DNA from: Kaistella carnis
GTDB taxonomy: Bacteria; Bacteroidota; Bacteroidia; Flavobacteriales; Weeksellaceae
DNA length: 64,000 nt
NCBI RefSeq assembly: GCF_003860585.1
Contig: NZ_CP034159.1
Location: 806,001 to 870,000 of the forward strand
Direction: 5' to 3'
Each line of letters opens with the position of its first letter. Within the stretch, counting starts at the first letter, position 1. The notes below the pieces were generated by a model. That model saw only the letters and a program-made list of their open reading frames with translations, did not search any database and was not told where the DNA came from. The translations under genes were made by a program, and so were the position numbers. Shown here piece after piece: positions 19,023-27,993 of the stretch.

Positions 19023-20282
19023 TTAATGAGTTACTTTGGCGACAACATCGGGATCATGTTTGTGTTTAAACATAATGCTGAAGAGCAGCGCGATGACCAA
19101 AGCATATCCTGCGAAAATCAACCATATTTCCTGCCACATTTTATCTCCGTTTTCAAGAGTAAAATATTTCTGAATTAGCCAGCCACTTACTAAACTTCCC
19201 ATAATGGCTCCAAAACCATTGGTCATCATCATAAATAAACCTTGCGCAGAAGAACGGATTTTATAGTCTGTTGTAGTTTCCACAAAAAGAGATCCTGAAA
19301 TATTAAAAAAGTCAAATGCCATTCCGTAAACAACACAAGACAAAATAATCAGTCCTAAGCCGAGACCAACGGGAGCTCCGAAGGCGAAGAGGCCAAAACG
19401 AAGAACCCAGGCAAACATGGAAATAAGCATTACATTTTTAATCCCATATTTCTTTAAAAAGAAAGGAATTGCCAGAATAAAAAGCGTTTCCGAAATTTGG
19501 GAAATCGACATGATCAAAGTAGAACGTTCTACCACCAAACTATTAGCATATTCAGGGATTTTTCCAAAGTCGGATAAATAGGTATCTCCGTACATATTGG
19601 TCAGTTGCAGAGCTGCACCCAAAAACATAGAGAATAAAAAGAACAATGCCATTTTATAATCTTTGAAGAGTGAAAAGGCATTTAAACCTAATTTTTCTGA
19701 TAGTGTTGCATTGGCCGGAATTAAATTCTGTGGCGGACATTTTGGTAAGGTAAAAGCATAAATTCCCAAAATGAAAGCGACTACTGCTGCGATATAAAAC
19801 TGGTTTCCAGAATCCTTATTCCCTGTAAGATTGGTAATCCACATGGCTGCAATAAAACCAACGGTTCCCCAAACACGAATCGGAGGAAAGACTTTTACGA
19901 CATCGTAATCATTATTTTTAAGAATATAATACGCAATAGAGTTTGAAAGAGAAATGGTCGGCATATAAAACATCATTGCGATCAGCATGACCCAAAAAAA
20001 GTTTTCAGGCGTGGTAACCGACGGTAAAAATACCAGCGTAATAGCATAGAGAATATGTAATATACCAAAAAGCTTTTCTGCGTTAATCCATCGGTCAGCA
20101 ATGATACCGGTTAATGCAGGCATGATGAGAGAAGCAATTCCTAAGGTCGCAAAAACTTTACCGAATTCTTCACCGCCCCACTGTTTGGTTCCGAACCAAT
20201 AAACTCCTATCGTAATAAGCCACGCTCCCCAAACAAAAAACTGCAGGAAAGATAACAGCGTAAGTCTTAATTTTAAATTCAT
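19023..20282 (-). CDS. MFS transporter, nucleoside-permease (NupG) type
   Basis: A 419-residue, 12-helix protein. The opening LKLRLTLLSFLQFFVWGAWL and the loop GIIADRWINAEKLFGILHI match the NupG/XapB-like nucleoside:proton symporter family common in Bacteroidota. It probably imports nucleosides across the inner membrane; the exact substrate is unproven. Its start lies 17 bp after the stop of the upstream bifunctional nuclease gene, so the two may be co-transcribed. Confidence 0.82.
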   Translation of the reverse strand: MNLKLRLTLLSFLQFFVWGAWLITIGVYWFGTKQWGGEEFGKVFATLGIASLIMPALTGIIADRWINAEKLFGILHILYAITLVFLPSVTTPENFFWVMLIAMMFYMPTISLSNSIAYYILKNNDYDVVKVFPPIRVWGTVGFIAAMWITNLTGNKDSGNQFYIAAVVAFILGIYAFTLPKCPPQNLIPANATLSEKLGLNAFSLFKDYKMALFFLFSMFLGAALQLTNMYGDTYLSDFGKIPEYANSLVVERSTLIMSISQISETLFILAIPFFLKKYGIKNVMLISMFAWVLRFGLFAFGAPVGLGLGLIILSCVVYGMAFDFFNISGSLFVETTTDYKIRSSAQGLFMMMTNGFGAIMGSLVSGWLIQKYFTLENGDKMWQEIWLIFAGYALVIALLFSIMFKHKHDPDVVAKVTH

Positions 20283-20299
20283 AATGTATTGATAAAGTT

Positions 20300-20896
20300 T
20301 TAGTCAATTTTCTTTTTACGACGTTTGATCTCTTCCTGAATTTCCAAAGCGGCATCGAAATCTTCATCTTTCACCGCATCATCAAGTAATTTTTGAAGAT
20401 CCTCGTTTGTCAAACTTGATAAGTTACCTTCTGCAACAATTTCTTCCACTGTTTCAGCTTGTTTCGACGAATCATCGAGCTCCAGCAAAAAACCGGCTTC
20501 ATTTAAAACCTGTTGGGTCGTAAATATAGGCGCATCAAAACGAACGGCCATTGCCACAGCATCAGACGTTCTTGCATCCAAAATTAATTCTTCTTCCGTT
20601 GTTTGGTTTTTGAAATTAATATTTGAAAAAAATACACCGTCAATGATTTGATAAATAATCACAGAGATTATTTCAAAGTGAGTTGCCAAGACAAATTTGG
20701 AAAACAAATCATGTGTTAACGGTCTTGGCGGATGAATATCTTTTTCTAAACCCAAAGAAATGGATTGAGCTTCAAAATTCCCAATAACAACAGGCAATTT
20801 AATATTCGTTTCTTCATGTTCCAAAAGCAGAGCGTAGGCACCCGATTGGGTTTGACTATAGGAAATTCCGCGAATGGTTAATCTTTTATAATCCAT
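20300..20896 (-). CDS. Bifunctional nuclease (BFN/DUF151) with a C-terminal UVR motif
   Basis: About 198 residues. The BFN domain covers about 1-135, with LPVVIGNFEAQSISLGLEK and the conserved LDARTSDAVAMAVRFDAPIF. A UVR-like helical motif follows near the end (LLDDAVKDEDFDAALEIQEE). BFN proteins in plants have RNase/DNase activity; the bacterial role is unclear. I start at the ATG at 20896 (MDYKRLTIRGISYSQ), because the longer frame begins at a TTG and adds an unlikely leader. Confidence 0.82.
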   Translation of the reverse strand: MDYKRLTIRGISYSQTQSGAYALLLEHEETNIKLPVVIGNFEAQSISLGLEKDIHPPRPLTHDLFSKFVLATHFEIISVIIYQIIDGVFFSNINFKNQTTEEELILDARTSDAVAMAVRFDAPIFTTQQVLNEAGFLLELDDSSKQAETVEEIVAEGNLSSLTNEDLQKLLDDAVKDEDFDAALEIQEEIKRRKKKID

Positions 20897-20976
20897 AGCT
20901 ACAAATATAATTGATTTTTTAGATTCGGGATTTATTTTCAAAAATTTTATGCTAATATTTAGATGGTTTTCCTCAT

Positions 20977-22350
20977 TTATGGAGTTTCCGGAATTTTATC
21001 TAAGTTAATGGTGATTTGAAAAGAAGTTCCTTTTTGACTGCTGTCCTTCTTAACTTGAGCATTCATAAACCTTAATCTGGAATCAATATTACTTAATCCA
21101 ATGCCTTTTGAAACGGTTTCCGATGAAAATCCTTTTCCATTATCCTTCACTAAAATATGAATATAAGGAAAGGCAAAATCAATTTCAACATGAGCACATT
21201 TCGCTTCTGAATGTTTCACCACATTATTTACCAGTTCCTGAATTATTCTGTAAATGTGCGTCTCTACGGTTTTTGTGATGAAAAAATCATCTCCTTTTGA
21301 TAAAAAGATGATCTCAATTCCGTACAAATGTTCAACTTTTTTACAGAACAAATCCACAGCGCCCAAAAGACCCAAATTGGTAATGGTAGAAGGGGAAAGA
21401 TTGTGAGAAATCTCTCTGAGCTGCTGACAGGATTTATCTATAATAATTGAAACTTCATTCAGAACGTTGTTATTTTCCTCACTTTCATGTTCTTTATTTT
21501 AAAGGGTGAAACTAAATTTAATGGCTGAAAGATCTCCGGCAATACCGTCGTGCAGTTCTTCTGCAATTCTTTTTCTCTCTTTTTCTTCCCCTTCCAGCAA
21601 GCCCTGCATTTTGCCAATCTGTTGCTGATGCCTGTGCTGAATGACCAGATTATGTACTCTGTTTTTTTCATCATTAATTAATTTGATCTTATATGCCAAA
21701 CCTAAGCTGAAAAATATAGTTTCGATAATGATCCCAACATAAAAAAAAGAAATGGGATTGTTCATATTTAAGGAAGGAATAAAAGTTCCTGCAAATGATA
21801 TTAATGCGCACATTACATAAAAACAAACTCCCACCAGAAAAAAGTTTTTGTGTTTACCGGAGTACCGAATCGCTTTTAAAACCGATAAAATAAATATGAT
21901 GAGCATTACCGGCAGATAAAGAAAAGTGTATAGAGAGATATAGAAATCAGGAATTTGCATCAAATAACAAATTATGCCAAACCCCAAGAATAAAAGTCCC
22001 AGAATTTTCAGTATTAAAACAACCCTATTAAAATATTTTTTAATGTGCTTATCAAGATCAAGAAAATATAAAGCAAAAATTGAATAGAAATTATAAAAAA
22101 CAATCTGAATAAAAAAGTTTAAAATCCTCACAAAAACATCTGCTTGCTGGGCACCAAATAAATAGGCAACAGCTCCTTCAAAAAGGTTATAGTAATCATC
22201 ATTACGACTCATCAGATATAGAAGCAGAAAAAAATTGTAAAGGGAGTAGAATTTAAAACTTTTTTCTCGAAGGTATATGAAAATAACTCCACTAATAATA
22301 ATAAAAAGGAGTTGGAAGGAAATTGCCATGTTCCATACAAACACCTCCAT
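20977..22350 (-). pseudogene. 7TM sensor histidine kinase interrupted by an in-frame TAA
   Basis: The N-terminal part has seven membrane helices (about residues 10-222), then a coiled coil and the HisKA_3 phosphoacceptor region KRIAEELHDGIAGDLSAIKF, with His267. A TAA at 21499-21501 stands at codon 284. The same frame continues without further stops through QLREISHNLSPSTI to an ATPase domain: N-box LVNNVVKHSEA, G-box DNGKGF and GIGLSNIDSR. Reading through would give about 457 residues. The break is a single nonsense codon, not a frameshift. No response regulator is adjacent. Confidence 0.8.
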
Positions 22351-22507
22351 TGTTAAAATGTGTAAATTAGAATTTGCTTCTTACGTAAAATTAGTCTTTT
22401 TATTTAGTATCTCATCTATTTAATTCTGCAATAATTAGCTTAAAAGTTTAGAATTTAAGATTTAAAAGATTAGAGAATATTTCATTTGAGTTCTCTGTTC
22501 CTTCAAC

Positions 22508-22541
22508 AAAAAAAAACGCCAGATAGATCTGACGTTTTTTT
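22508..22541 (-). terminator. Terminator of the etfBA operon
   Basis: AAAAAACGCCAGAT pairs with ATCTGACGTTTTTT (one mismatch in 14), with a T-run on the minus strand, about 20 bp after the etfA stop. Confidence 0.88.
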
Positions 22542-22561
22542 GATTATTTATTAAGATATTA

Positions 22562-23509
22562 CTATCCTTTCAAAGCTTTGATTTTTTGTGTTAATTCCGG
22601 AATAATCTGGAAAGCATCACCTACTACTCCATAATCTGCCGATTTAAAGAATGGAGCTTCTGGATCATTATTGATTACAACAATTGTTTTAGAAGAGTTT
22701 ACTCCTGCCAAATGCTGAATCGCTCCGGAAATTCCCACCGCAATATATAAATTCGGAGAAATTGCTTTTCCTGTTTGACCCACGTGTTCGGAGTGAGGTC
22801 TCCAGCCGATATCTGAAACCGGTTTCGAACAAGCGGTTGCAGCACCTAAAGTATTTGCCAGATCTTCAATCATTCCCCAGTTTTCAGGACCTTTCATCCC
22901 GCGACCGGCAGAAACTACTACTTCTGCTTCTTTCAGATCTAACTGACCTGAGCTTTGCTCATGCGAGATTACTTTCGTGTCTTCATTAGCAACCGTTAAA
23001 TTTTTCAGTTCCTCAGAACCAGAAACGGCATTTTCTTTTACACCGAATGCATTTTGAGAAACTGTAACAATTACTCCGGAAGCATCAGCTTTTGCATGCA
23101 TCATTCCTTTTCCGGAAAATGCACGTCTTTTTACCTGAAAAGGTGATATACTTTCTGGAGTTTCCAATGCATTGGTAATTAAAGAATAATCCTTCATTAC
23201 AGCCAACATTGGTGCTACTGAAGAAGCATCTGTTGTGTGTGGAAAGACGATAATGTTACCGTCGGAAACTTCACTCATTGCCTGAGCATACGCTTTAGCA
23301 CTGAAGTTTTTTAAGCCTTCATCTTTAACAATGATCACTTTATCAGCACCATATTTATAAAGTAAGTCTGAAGAATCAGTTGGATTTATAGAAACAGCGG
23401 TTACCGTTTCGCCGTTGGTCGCTGCAATTGATTTTGCATAAGAAACTGCCTCGAACGCTGCTTTTTTATAGATTCCGTTTATATTTTCTGCATATACGAA
23501 TATTGCCAT
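22562..23509 (-). CDS. etfA: Electron transfer flavoprotein, alpha subunit
   Basis: A 315-residue protein of standard EtfA length. The FAD-binding C-terminal domain contains VVVSAGRGMKGPENWGMIED, GQTGKAISPNLYIAVGISGA and VINNDPEAPFFKSADYGVVG. With EtfB it takes electrons from acyl-CoA dehydrogenases and passes them towards the quinone pool. It follows etfB by 24 bp on the same strand. A palindrome shared with the beta-oxidation operon lies upstream of the pair. Confidence 0.97.
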   Translation of the reverse strand: MAIFVYAENINGIYKKAAFEAVSYAKSIAATNGETVTAVSINPTDSSDLLYKYGADKVIIVKDEGLKNFSAKAYAQAMSEVSDGNIIVFPHTTDASSVAPMLAVMKDYSLITNALETPESISPFQVKRRAFSGKGMMHAKADASGVIVTVSQNAFGVKENAVSGSEELKNLTVANEDTKVISHEQSSGQLDLKEAEVVVSAGRGMKGPENWGMIEDLANTLGAATACSKPVSDIGWRPHSEHVGQTGKAISPNLYIAVGISGAIQHLAGVNSSKTIVVINNDPEAPFFKSADYGVVGDAFQIIPELTQKIKALKG

Positions 23510-23533
23510 TTTTGATAGTGTTTAAGGTTAGAA

Positions 23534-24277
23534 TTAAATTACTTTCGCTTCCTCGTGAAGTAATCTTACCAATTCATCTAAGTTATCCGGAGTCACCATT
23601 TTTACCGCCGCTCTTGCAGGAACAGCGTCATAAGAAACTGCTTCTACTCTTACTTCAGTATTTACCGGCTCATTCACCTGTAAAGATTTTGTTCTGGCAG
23701 ACATAATTCCACGCATATTTGGGATGATTAAGTCTTTTTCATCAACCATACCTTTTTGACCGGCAATAACTGCCGGCAATTTCACCGATATCGTTTCTTT
23801 TCCTCCTTCGATCTCACGAACAGCTTTCGCTTCTCCATCATTCACTTCCAAACCAACGCAAGCATTTACGAAAGGTAGATTTAATAACTGAGCAACCATT
23901 CCAGGTACAGCGCCACCATTATAATCAATAGATTCTTTGCCACAAAGAATTAAATCGTAACTACCGCTCTGCGCGATGTTTGCGATTTCTTTAGCAACTG
24001 AATAACTATCTTTTGGTTCGATATTGATTCTGATGGCATCGTTTGCACCAATTGCCAAAGCTTTTCTGATGACGGGTTCCGTGGTAGCATCTCCCACATT
24101 AATCACCGTAACCGATGCACCTTGCTCCTGGAGTTTAACTGCTTTACTTAAAGCAAATTCATCAAGTGGATTAATAACCCACTGAATTCCGTTTTTGTCA
24201 AATGCAGATTTGTCTGCTGTAAAATTAATTTTGGACGTAGTATCGGGAACACTACTGATACAAACTAATATTTTCAT
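23534..24277 (-). CDS. etfB: Electron transfer flavoprotein, beta subunit
   Basis: A 247-residue EtfB: start MKILVCISSVPDTTSKI, NPLDEFALSKAVKL for AMP/flavin contacts, and the C-terminal region with AAVKMVTPDNLDELVRLLHE. It forms a heterodimer with EtfA, encoded directly downstream. The partner acyl-CoA dehydrogenase is at 41311-43101, and both transcripts carry the same upstream palindrome, suggesting shared control by a fatty-acid-responsive MarR regulator. Confidence 0.97.
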   Translation of the reverse strand: MKILVCISSVPDTTSKINFTADKSAFDKNGIQWVINPLDEFALSKAVKLQEQGASVTVINVGDATTEPVIRKALAIGANDAIRINIEPKDSYSVAKEIANIAQSGSYDLILCGKESIDYNGGAVPGMVAQLLNLPFVNACVGLEVNDGEAKAVREIEGGKETISVKLPAVIAGQKGMVDEKDLIIPNMRGIMSARTKSLQVNEPVNTEVRVEAVSYDAVPARAAVKMVTPDNLDELVRLLHEEAKVI

Positions 24278-24322
24278 GTGCTAATATTTATTGTTTTACT
24301 GTGTGCTAAGATAAAGAAAAAT

Positions 24323-24342
24323 ATGTTATGCATGCATAGTAC
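24323..24342. promoter_or_regulatory. Candidate MarR operator upstream of etfB
   Basis: The core palindrome TATGCATGCATA is at 24327-24338. Read towards etfB it is GTACTATGCATGCATAACAT, which shares the 15-mer TACTATGCATGCATA with the two sites before marR. It lies 50 bp upstream of the etfB start. No other copy was seen elsewhere in the window. Confidence 0.75.
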
Positions 24343-24369
24343 ATTTCATATTTAATATTTAATACATAA

Positions 24370-25074
24370 TTAACTGTTTGGTTTTAAAGGTCTAACCTCT
24401 ATTTTACTTGGTAAAGTGCGTGGATTCATTTTTAAAATATCGACGATGAGTTGCCCAATATCTTCAGGTTGAATTTTCCAGGCATCTTTTTCCGAAGGTT
24501 CGTGACCGTTAAAATTACTTGATACCGATCCCGGCATAATCGTAGAAACTTTAATATTATATTTACGCAGATCAATCATAGCAGCTTGTGTAAAACCGAC
24601 TGCGCCAAACTTGGAAGCATTATAGCCCGATCCTTTTTCAAAGAAGTTGGTCCCGGCTAAGCTTGAAATTGTAATAAAATAACCTTCTGATTTTTTGAGT
24701 TCTTCTACGGAAGCTTTTAAAGTATGGAAAATTCCGGTAAGATTGGTATCAATCATAGCGGACCAGTCATCTAATGAAAGTTCATCTACGGGTTTGAAAA
24801 TACCGACTCCGGCGTTTGCAATCACGTAATCTATTTGTCCGAATTTATTCATGATTTCAGCGACTGCGTTCTGTTCATCCTCAAAATTCTTTACATCGGA
24901 ACCTAAACCGAATACCGGAGTTTCTTCTGTCGATAATTTTTGCGCGGCCTCGAGCGCATCTTTTTTGTTTCTCCCCGATATGGCGACGATAATTCCTTGA
25001 TCATGCAACGCTTTAGCAATACCAAAGCCAATTCCTTTGGTTCCGCCAGTGATGTAAGCTACTTTATTTTTCAT
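24370..25074 (-). CDS. Short-chain dehydrogenase/reductase
   Basis: A 234-residue classical SDR. The cofactor motif TGGTKGIGFGIAK is near the start, NAGVG in the central strand, the catalytic Ser in ITISSLAG, and YNASK with the catalytic Tyr and Lys. The residues around DVKNFEDE and the basic residue after GRN suggest NADP(H) use. Substrate unknown. The gene stands alone between the etf regulatory region and a T9SS protein. Confidence 0.88.
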   Translation of the reverse strand: MKNKVAYITGGTKGIGFGIAKALHDQGIIVAISGRNKKDALEAAQKLSTEETPVFGLGSDVKNFEDEQNAVAEIMNKFGQIDYVIANAGVGIFKPVDELSLDDWSAMIDTNLTGIFHTLKASVEELKKSEGYFITISSLAGTNFFEKGSGYNASKFGAVGFTQAAMIDLRKYNIKVSTIMPGSVSSNFNGHEPSEKDAWKIQPEDIGQLIVDILKMNPRTLPSKIEVRPLKPNS

Positions 25075-25189
25075 TAAATTTAATTTGCTTAAAGATAAAA
25101 AAACTCGGTGACGTAGGAGAATTTCTCTGATTTTAATTGCTGAAGAATCCTATTCTGAAAATCTATTAGATTGATATTTACAATACGCA

Positions 25190-25218
25190 CAAAAAAAACG
25201 CCTCGAAAGTGAGGCGTT
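25190..25218 (-). terminator. Terminator of the T9SS-exported protein gene
   Basis: Stem AACGCCTC with GAGGCGTT around a 6-base loop, with a run of T on the minus strand, 24 bp past the stop at 25242. Confidence 0.88.
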
Positions 25219-25241
25219 ATAAATTTCAAAATAATTAAAAA

Positions 25242-26030
25242 TTATTTTTTGATGAACTTTTCAGTCTGAGTTCCATTTTCAGTTTCAAATTTAACGATAT
25301 ACACTCCTTTTTCAAGGTTAGTTACGTTTACTTGGTTGTTAGAAACTTTAGATGAAGATACCGTTCTACCAGACGCATCAAAAATCTGTACAGATGTTAC
25401 TTTCCCACTAAAGTTTAAGAAATCTGATGTTGGGTTTGGATAAAGACTAACTGAAGCTTTAGTTGAATTATTAGCAGTACCCATACCAATAGTTTGCGTA
25501 ACCAACACATCATCAAATAAGAATGTATTTTGATCAGTGCAATTGAAGTGTCTGAAAAATAATTTCACAGTTTGTCCGGCATAACCAGTCAAATCTACAG
25601 TTACCGTTTTTGCAGTTGCAGAAGTTAAAGTTTCCTCAATAAGAGCCGTTTCTGTGCCAGTAAATACTGTTCCAGTCGGGAGTGCATACACTGCGTAATG
25701 TTCTTCATAGAAGTTCACATCGGTCGCTCCAACTAGTAAGCTTAACTTTAATGTTCCTGTATTAGGAAGTACAATATCTGGACTCAATAATAAGTTATCT
25801 GGTGTTAATGCACCTAAAGCACTAGACCAAGAACGCGATCCTGCAGATTTCCCTATTGGAAAACCATTTAACGGAGTCGTAAGATTAAAAATACCAAATT
25901 GTTGTCCATCACCATCTCTGTCAATAACTCCCCAACCAGCTGCTGATTCGAAATCTGCAGAAAATACAGTTGTTTGCGCATTAATAAAAGATGCAAGAGC
26001 TACTGCCCCAATAAGTAAAAATTTTCTCAT
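25242..26030 (-). CDS. Secreted protein with T9SS type A sorting domain
   Basis: A 262-residue protein. The signal peptide is about residues 1-18 (MRKFLLIGAVALASFINAQ). A cleaved-adhesin/choice-of-anchor-like beta-sandwich spans about 20-180 (FSADFESAAGWGVIDRDGDG). The C-terminal T9SS sorting domain begins near SLYPNPTSDFLNF and ends VYIVKFETENGTQTEKFIKK. It is exported by the type IX system and either anchored to lipopolysaccharide or released. Function unknown; an adhesive or hydrolase-accessory role is speculative. Confidence 0.85.
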   Translation of the reverse strand: MRKFLLIGAVALASFINAQTTVFSADFESAAGWGVIDRDGDGQQFGIFNLTTPLNGFPIGKSAGSRSWSSALGALTPDNLLLSPDIVLPNTGTLKLSLLVGATDVNFYEEHYAVYALPTGTVFTGTETALIEETLTSATAKTVTVDLTGYAGQTVKLFFRHFNCTDQNTFLFDDVLVTQTIGMGTANNSTKASVSLYPNPTSDFLNFSGKVTSVQIFDASGRTVSSSKVSNNQVNVTNLEKGVYIVKFETENGTQTEKFIKK

Positions 26031-26096
26031 AATATTTATTTATAATTAGTTCGCAATATAAAAATATAATTTATTAAAACGAAATTATGTTCAATA

Positions 26097-26127
26097 AAAA
26101 AGCCACTCTTCTTAAAAGGTGGCTTTA
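26097..26127 (-). terminator. Terminator of the M20 dipeptidase gene
   Basis: Stem AAAGCCAC with GTGGCTTT around a 12-base loop, A-rich before and T-run on the minus strand, 10 bp from the dipeptidase stop. Confidence 0.75.
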
Positions 26128-26136
26128 TAAATACAG

Positions 26137-27516
26137 TTACTTTGTATAATTCTCAAAGAATAGAGGAATACTTTCAATTCCTTTATAAAAGTTGAAAAGA
26201 CCATAATGTTCATTCGGAGAGTGAATCGCATCGGAATCTAATCCAAAGCCCATCAATACTGATTTGGCTTCTAAGACCTGCTCGAACATCGCCGTGATTG
26301 GAATACTACCACCACTTCTGTACGGGAGAACTTCCTTACCAAACGCAGTTTCCATTGCAGTTTTTGCGGCTAAGAATTCCTTCGTATTGCTTGGTAAAAC
26401 ATAAGGCATCCCACCGTGATGAGGCGTTACTTTAATTTTAACATTCGCAGGCGCAATCTTTTTAAAATATTTGGTAAATTTCTCCGTAATCTCTTCCGGT
26501 GTTTGGTAAGGAACAAGTCTCATTGAAATTTTCGCAAAAGCTTTGGACGGAATTACTGTTTTCGCACCTTCACCAATATAACCGCCCCAAATCCCGTTAC
26601 AATCCAGAGTAGGACGAATAGATGTTCTTTCTAACGTGGTGTATCCCTTTTCACCTTCTACTCCATTTAAACCAATCGATTTTTTGAAATGTTCCTGATC
26701 ATCTTTCAACTTATTCATTGCAGCTCTTTCCTCATCAGACACGGTTTCTACATTATCATAAAAACCATCAATGGTAATATGTCCGTTATCATCAATAAGA
26801 TTGGCAATCATTCTGGAAAGCACATGAATAGGATTTGGCACTGCGCCACCATACAAACCGGAATGTAAATCTCTGTTTGGACCTTCAACTTCCACTTCTA
26901 CATAACTCAAACCTCGTAAACCCGTTGTTACCGTAGGTTGCTCATTTGAATAAATGTGCGTATCAGAAATTAAAATCACGTCACATGACAATTTCTCTTT
27001 ATTTTCTTTTACAAAAGATTCTAAACTTTTTGAACCAACTTCTTCTTCGCCTTCAAAAATGAATTTTACATTACATGGCAAAGTATCTGTTTTCATCATC
27101 GCCTCAAAAGCTTTGATGTGCATAAAAAACTGTCCTTTGTCATCGGCAGATCCTCGCGCGAAAATCGCGCCTTCGGGATGAATTTCCGTTTTTTCAATAT
27201 AAGGTTCGAAAGGTGGTTTTGTCCATAATTCCAGTGGATCTGGCGGTTGCACATCATAATGACCGTACACCAAAACGGTTGGCAGATCCTTACTCAATAT
27301 TTTTTCTCCGTATACGATAGGATATCCTTCTGTGGAACAGACTTCTACGGCATCAGCACCGGCATCTTTTAAAAATTTTGACACTTCATCTGCACATTTT
27401 AAAACTTCATCTTTATAGGCAGGATCGGCACTAATGGAGGCTATTCTCAATAATTCAAAAAGTTCGTCAACGTAGCGTTGTTTATTTTCTTGAATGTAAT
27501 TTAATGTTTCTTGCAT
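26137..27516 (-). CDS. M20-family dipeptidase (carnosinase/PepV-like)
   Basis: A 459-residue metallopeptidase of the dipeptidase-like M20 clade. Metal and catalytic motifs are VYGHYDVQPPDPLELW, ARGSADDKGQFFMH, FEGEEEVGSKSL and a C-terminal SPNEHYG. The long insertion with LRGLSYVEVEVEGPNRDLHSG is the dimerisation lid. It cleaves short peptides in the cytosol using two zinc ions. There is no signal peptide. It is monocistronic, with its own terminator. Confidence 0.9.
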   Translation of the reverse strand: MQETLNYIQENKQRYVDELFELLRIASISADPAYKDEVLKCADEVSKFLKDAGADAVEVCSTEGYPIVYGEKILSKDLPTVLVYGHYDVQPPDPLELWTKPPFEPYIEKTEIHPEGAIFARGSADDKGQFFMHIKAFEAMMKTDTLPCNVKFIFEGEEEVGSKSLESFVKENKEKLSCDVILISDTHIYSNEQPTVTTGLRGLSYVEVEVEGPNRDLHSGLYGGAVPNPIHVLSRMIANLIDDNGHITIDGFYDNVETVSDEERAAMNKLKDDQEHFKKSIGLNGVEGEKGYTTLERTSIRPTLDCNGIWGGYIGEGAKTVIPSKAFAKISMRLVPYQTPEEITEKFTKYFKKIAPANVKIKVTPHHGGMPYVLPSNTKEFLAAKTAMETAFGKEVLPYRSGGSIPITAMFEQVLEAKSVLMGFGLDSDAIHSPNEHYGLFNFYKGIESIPLFFENYTK

Positions 27517-27561
27517 TATATTTTAATTAAATTATTTAAAAATGGAATCTTGTAAAAATAA

Positions 27562-27591
27562 AAAAAATGTCCTGCAGAAGCAAGACATTTA
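27562..27591 (-). terminator. Terminator of the small lipoprotein gene
   Basis: AAATGTC-C-TGC pairs with GCA-A-GACATTT around AGAA, with a T-run on the minus strand, 21 bp from the stop at 27612. Confidence 0.7.
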
Positions 27592-27611
27592 TACTTTATG
27601 TTGAAAACATT

Positions 27612-27902
27612 TTATTTATTTTCAGTTGTTCCCGCAGCCGGAGTTTCTTTAACAACCATCGTGCTGTCGTTTTTCATTTGTGTTTGTGGCTGAACCGCAA
27701 CTTTAGTGGTATCAACCATAGACATTGCCTTTGCGGCTTGCATTTCATTAACTTTTGCCGTTGCCTCGTCACTCATTTGATCATCGCTCCATCTTTCAAC
27801 ACCATGTTCTAATTTCAAATTTCCCTTATTTCCACCTTCCTGAATCTTTTGACAGCTAAGAACTACGCCTGTTAATGCTACACCTACAATAATTTTTTTC
27901 AT
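27612..27902 (-). CDS. Small lipoprotein of unknown function
   Basis: A 96-residue protein starting at the ATG at 27902. The lipobox GVVLSC has its Cys near position 17, after a short hydrophobic leader (MKKIIVGVALT). The mature part is Met/Lys/Thr-rich with no domain I recognise; it contains LEHGVERWSDDQMSDEATAK and a disordered C-terminus. An upstream in-frame start at 27977 would add 25 residues and bury the lipobox, so I reject it. It is probably an inner- or outer-membrane lipoprotein. Confidence 0.7.
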   Translation of the reverse strand: MKKIIVGVALTGVVLSCQKIQEGGNKGNLKLEHGVERWSDDQMSDEATAKVNEMQAAKAMSMVDTTKVAVQPQTQMKNDSTMVVKETPAAGTTENK

Positions 27903-27993
27903 ATCTAGTTTATGATGATTACAAATCTTTATAATTTTGAACGCTCCAAAAGTAAGAAATATTACGATTTTTCCCAAGAGTTTTTTAGAAATT

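Noticed and set aside
21459..21674. Short frame in the middle of the histidine kinase
   Set aside because: It crosses the stop in a different frame and matches no kinase motif; the kinase frame continues unchanged on both sides.
23093..23100. TGCATGCA inside etfA as a fourth MarR site
   Set aside because: Only the eight central bases match; flanks TTT and TCA lack the TACTA and TA arms, and it is inside coding sequence.
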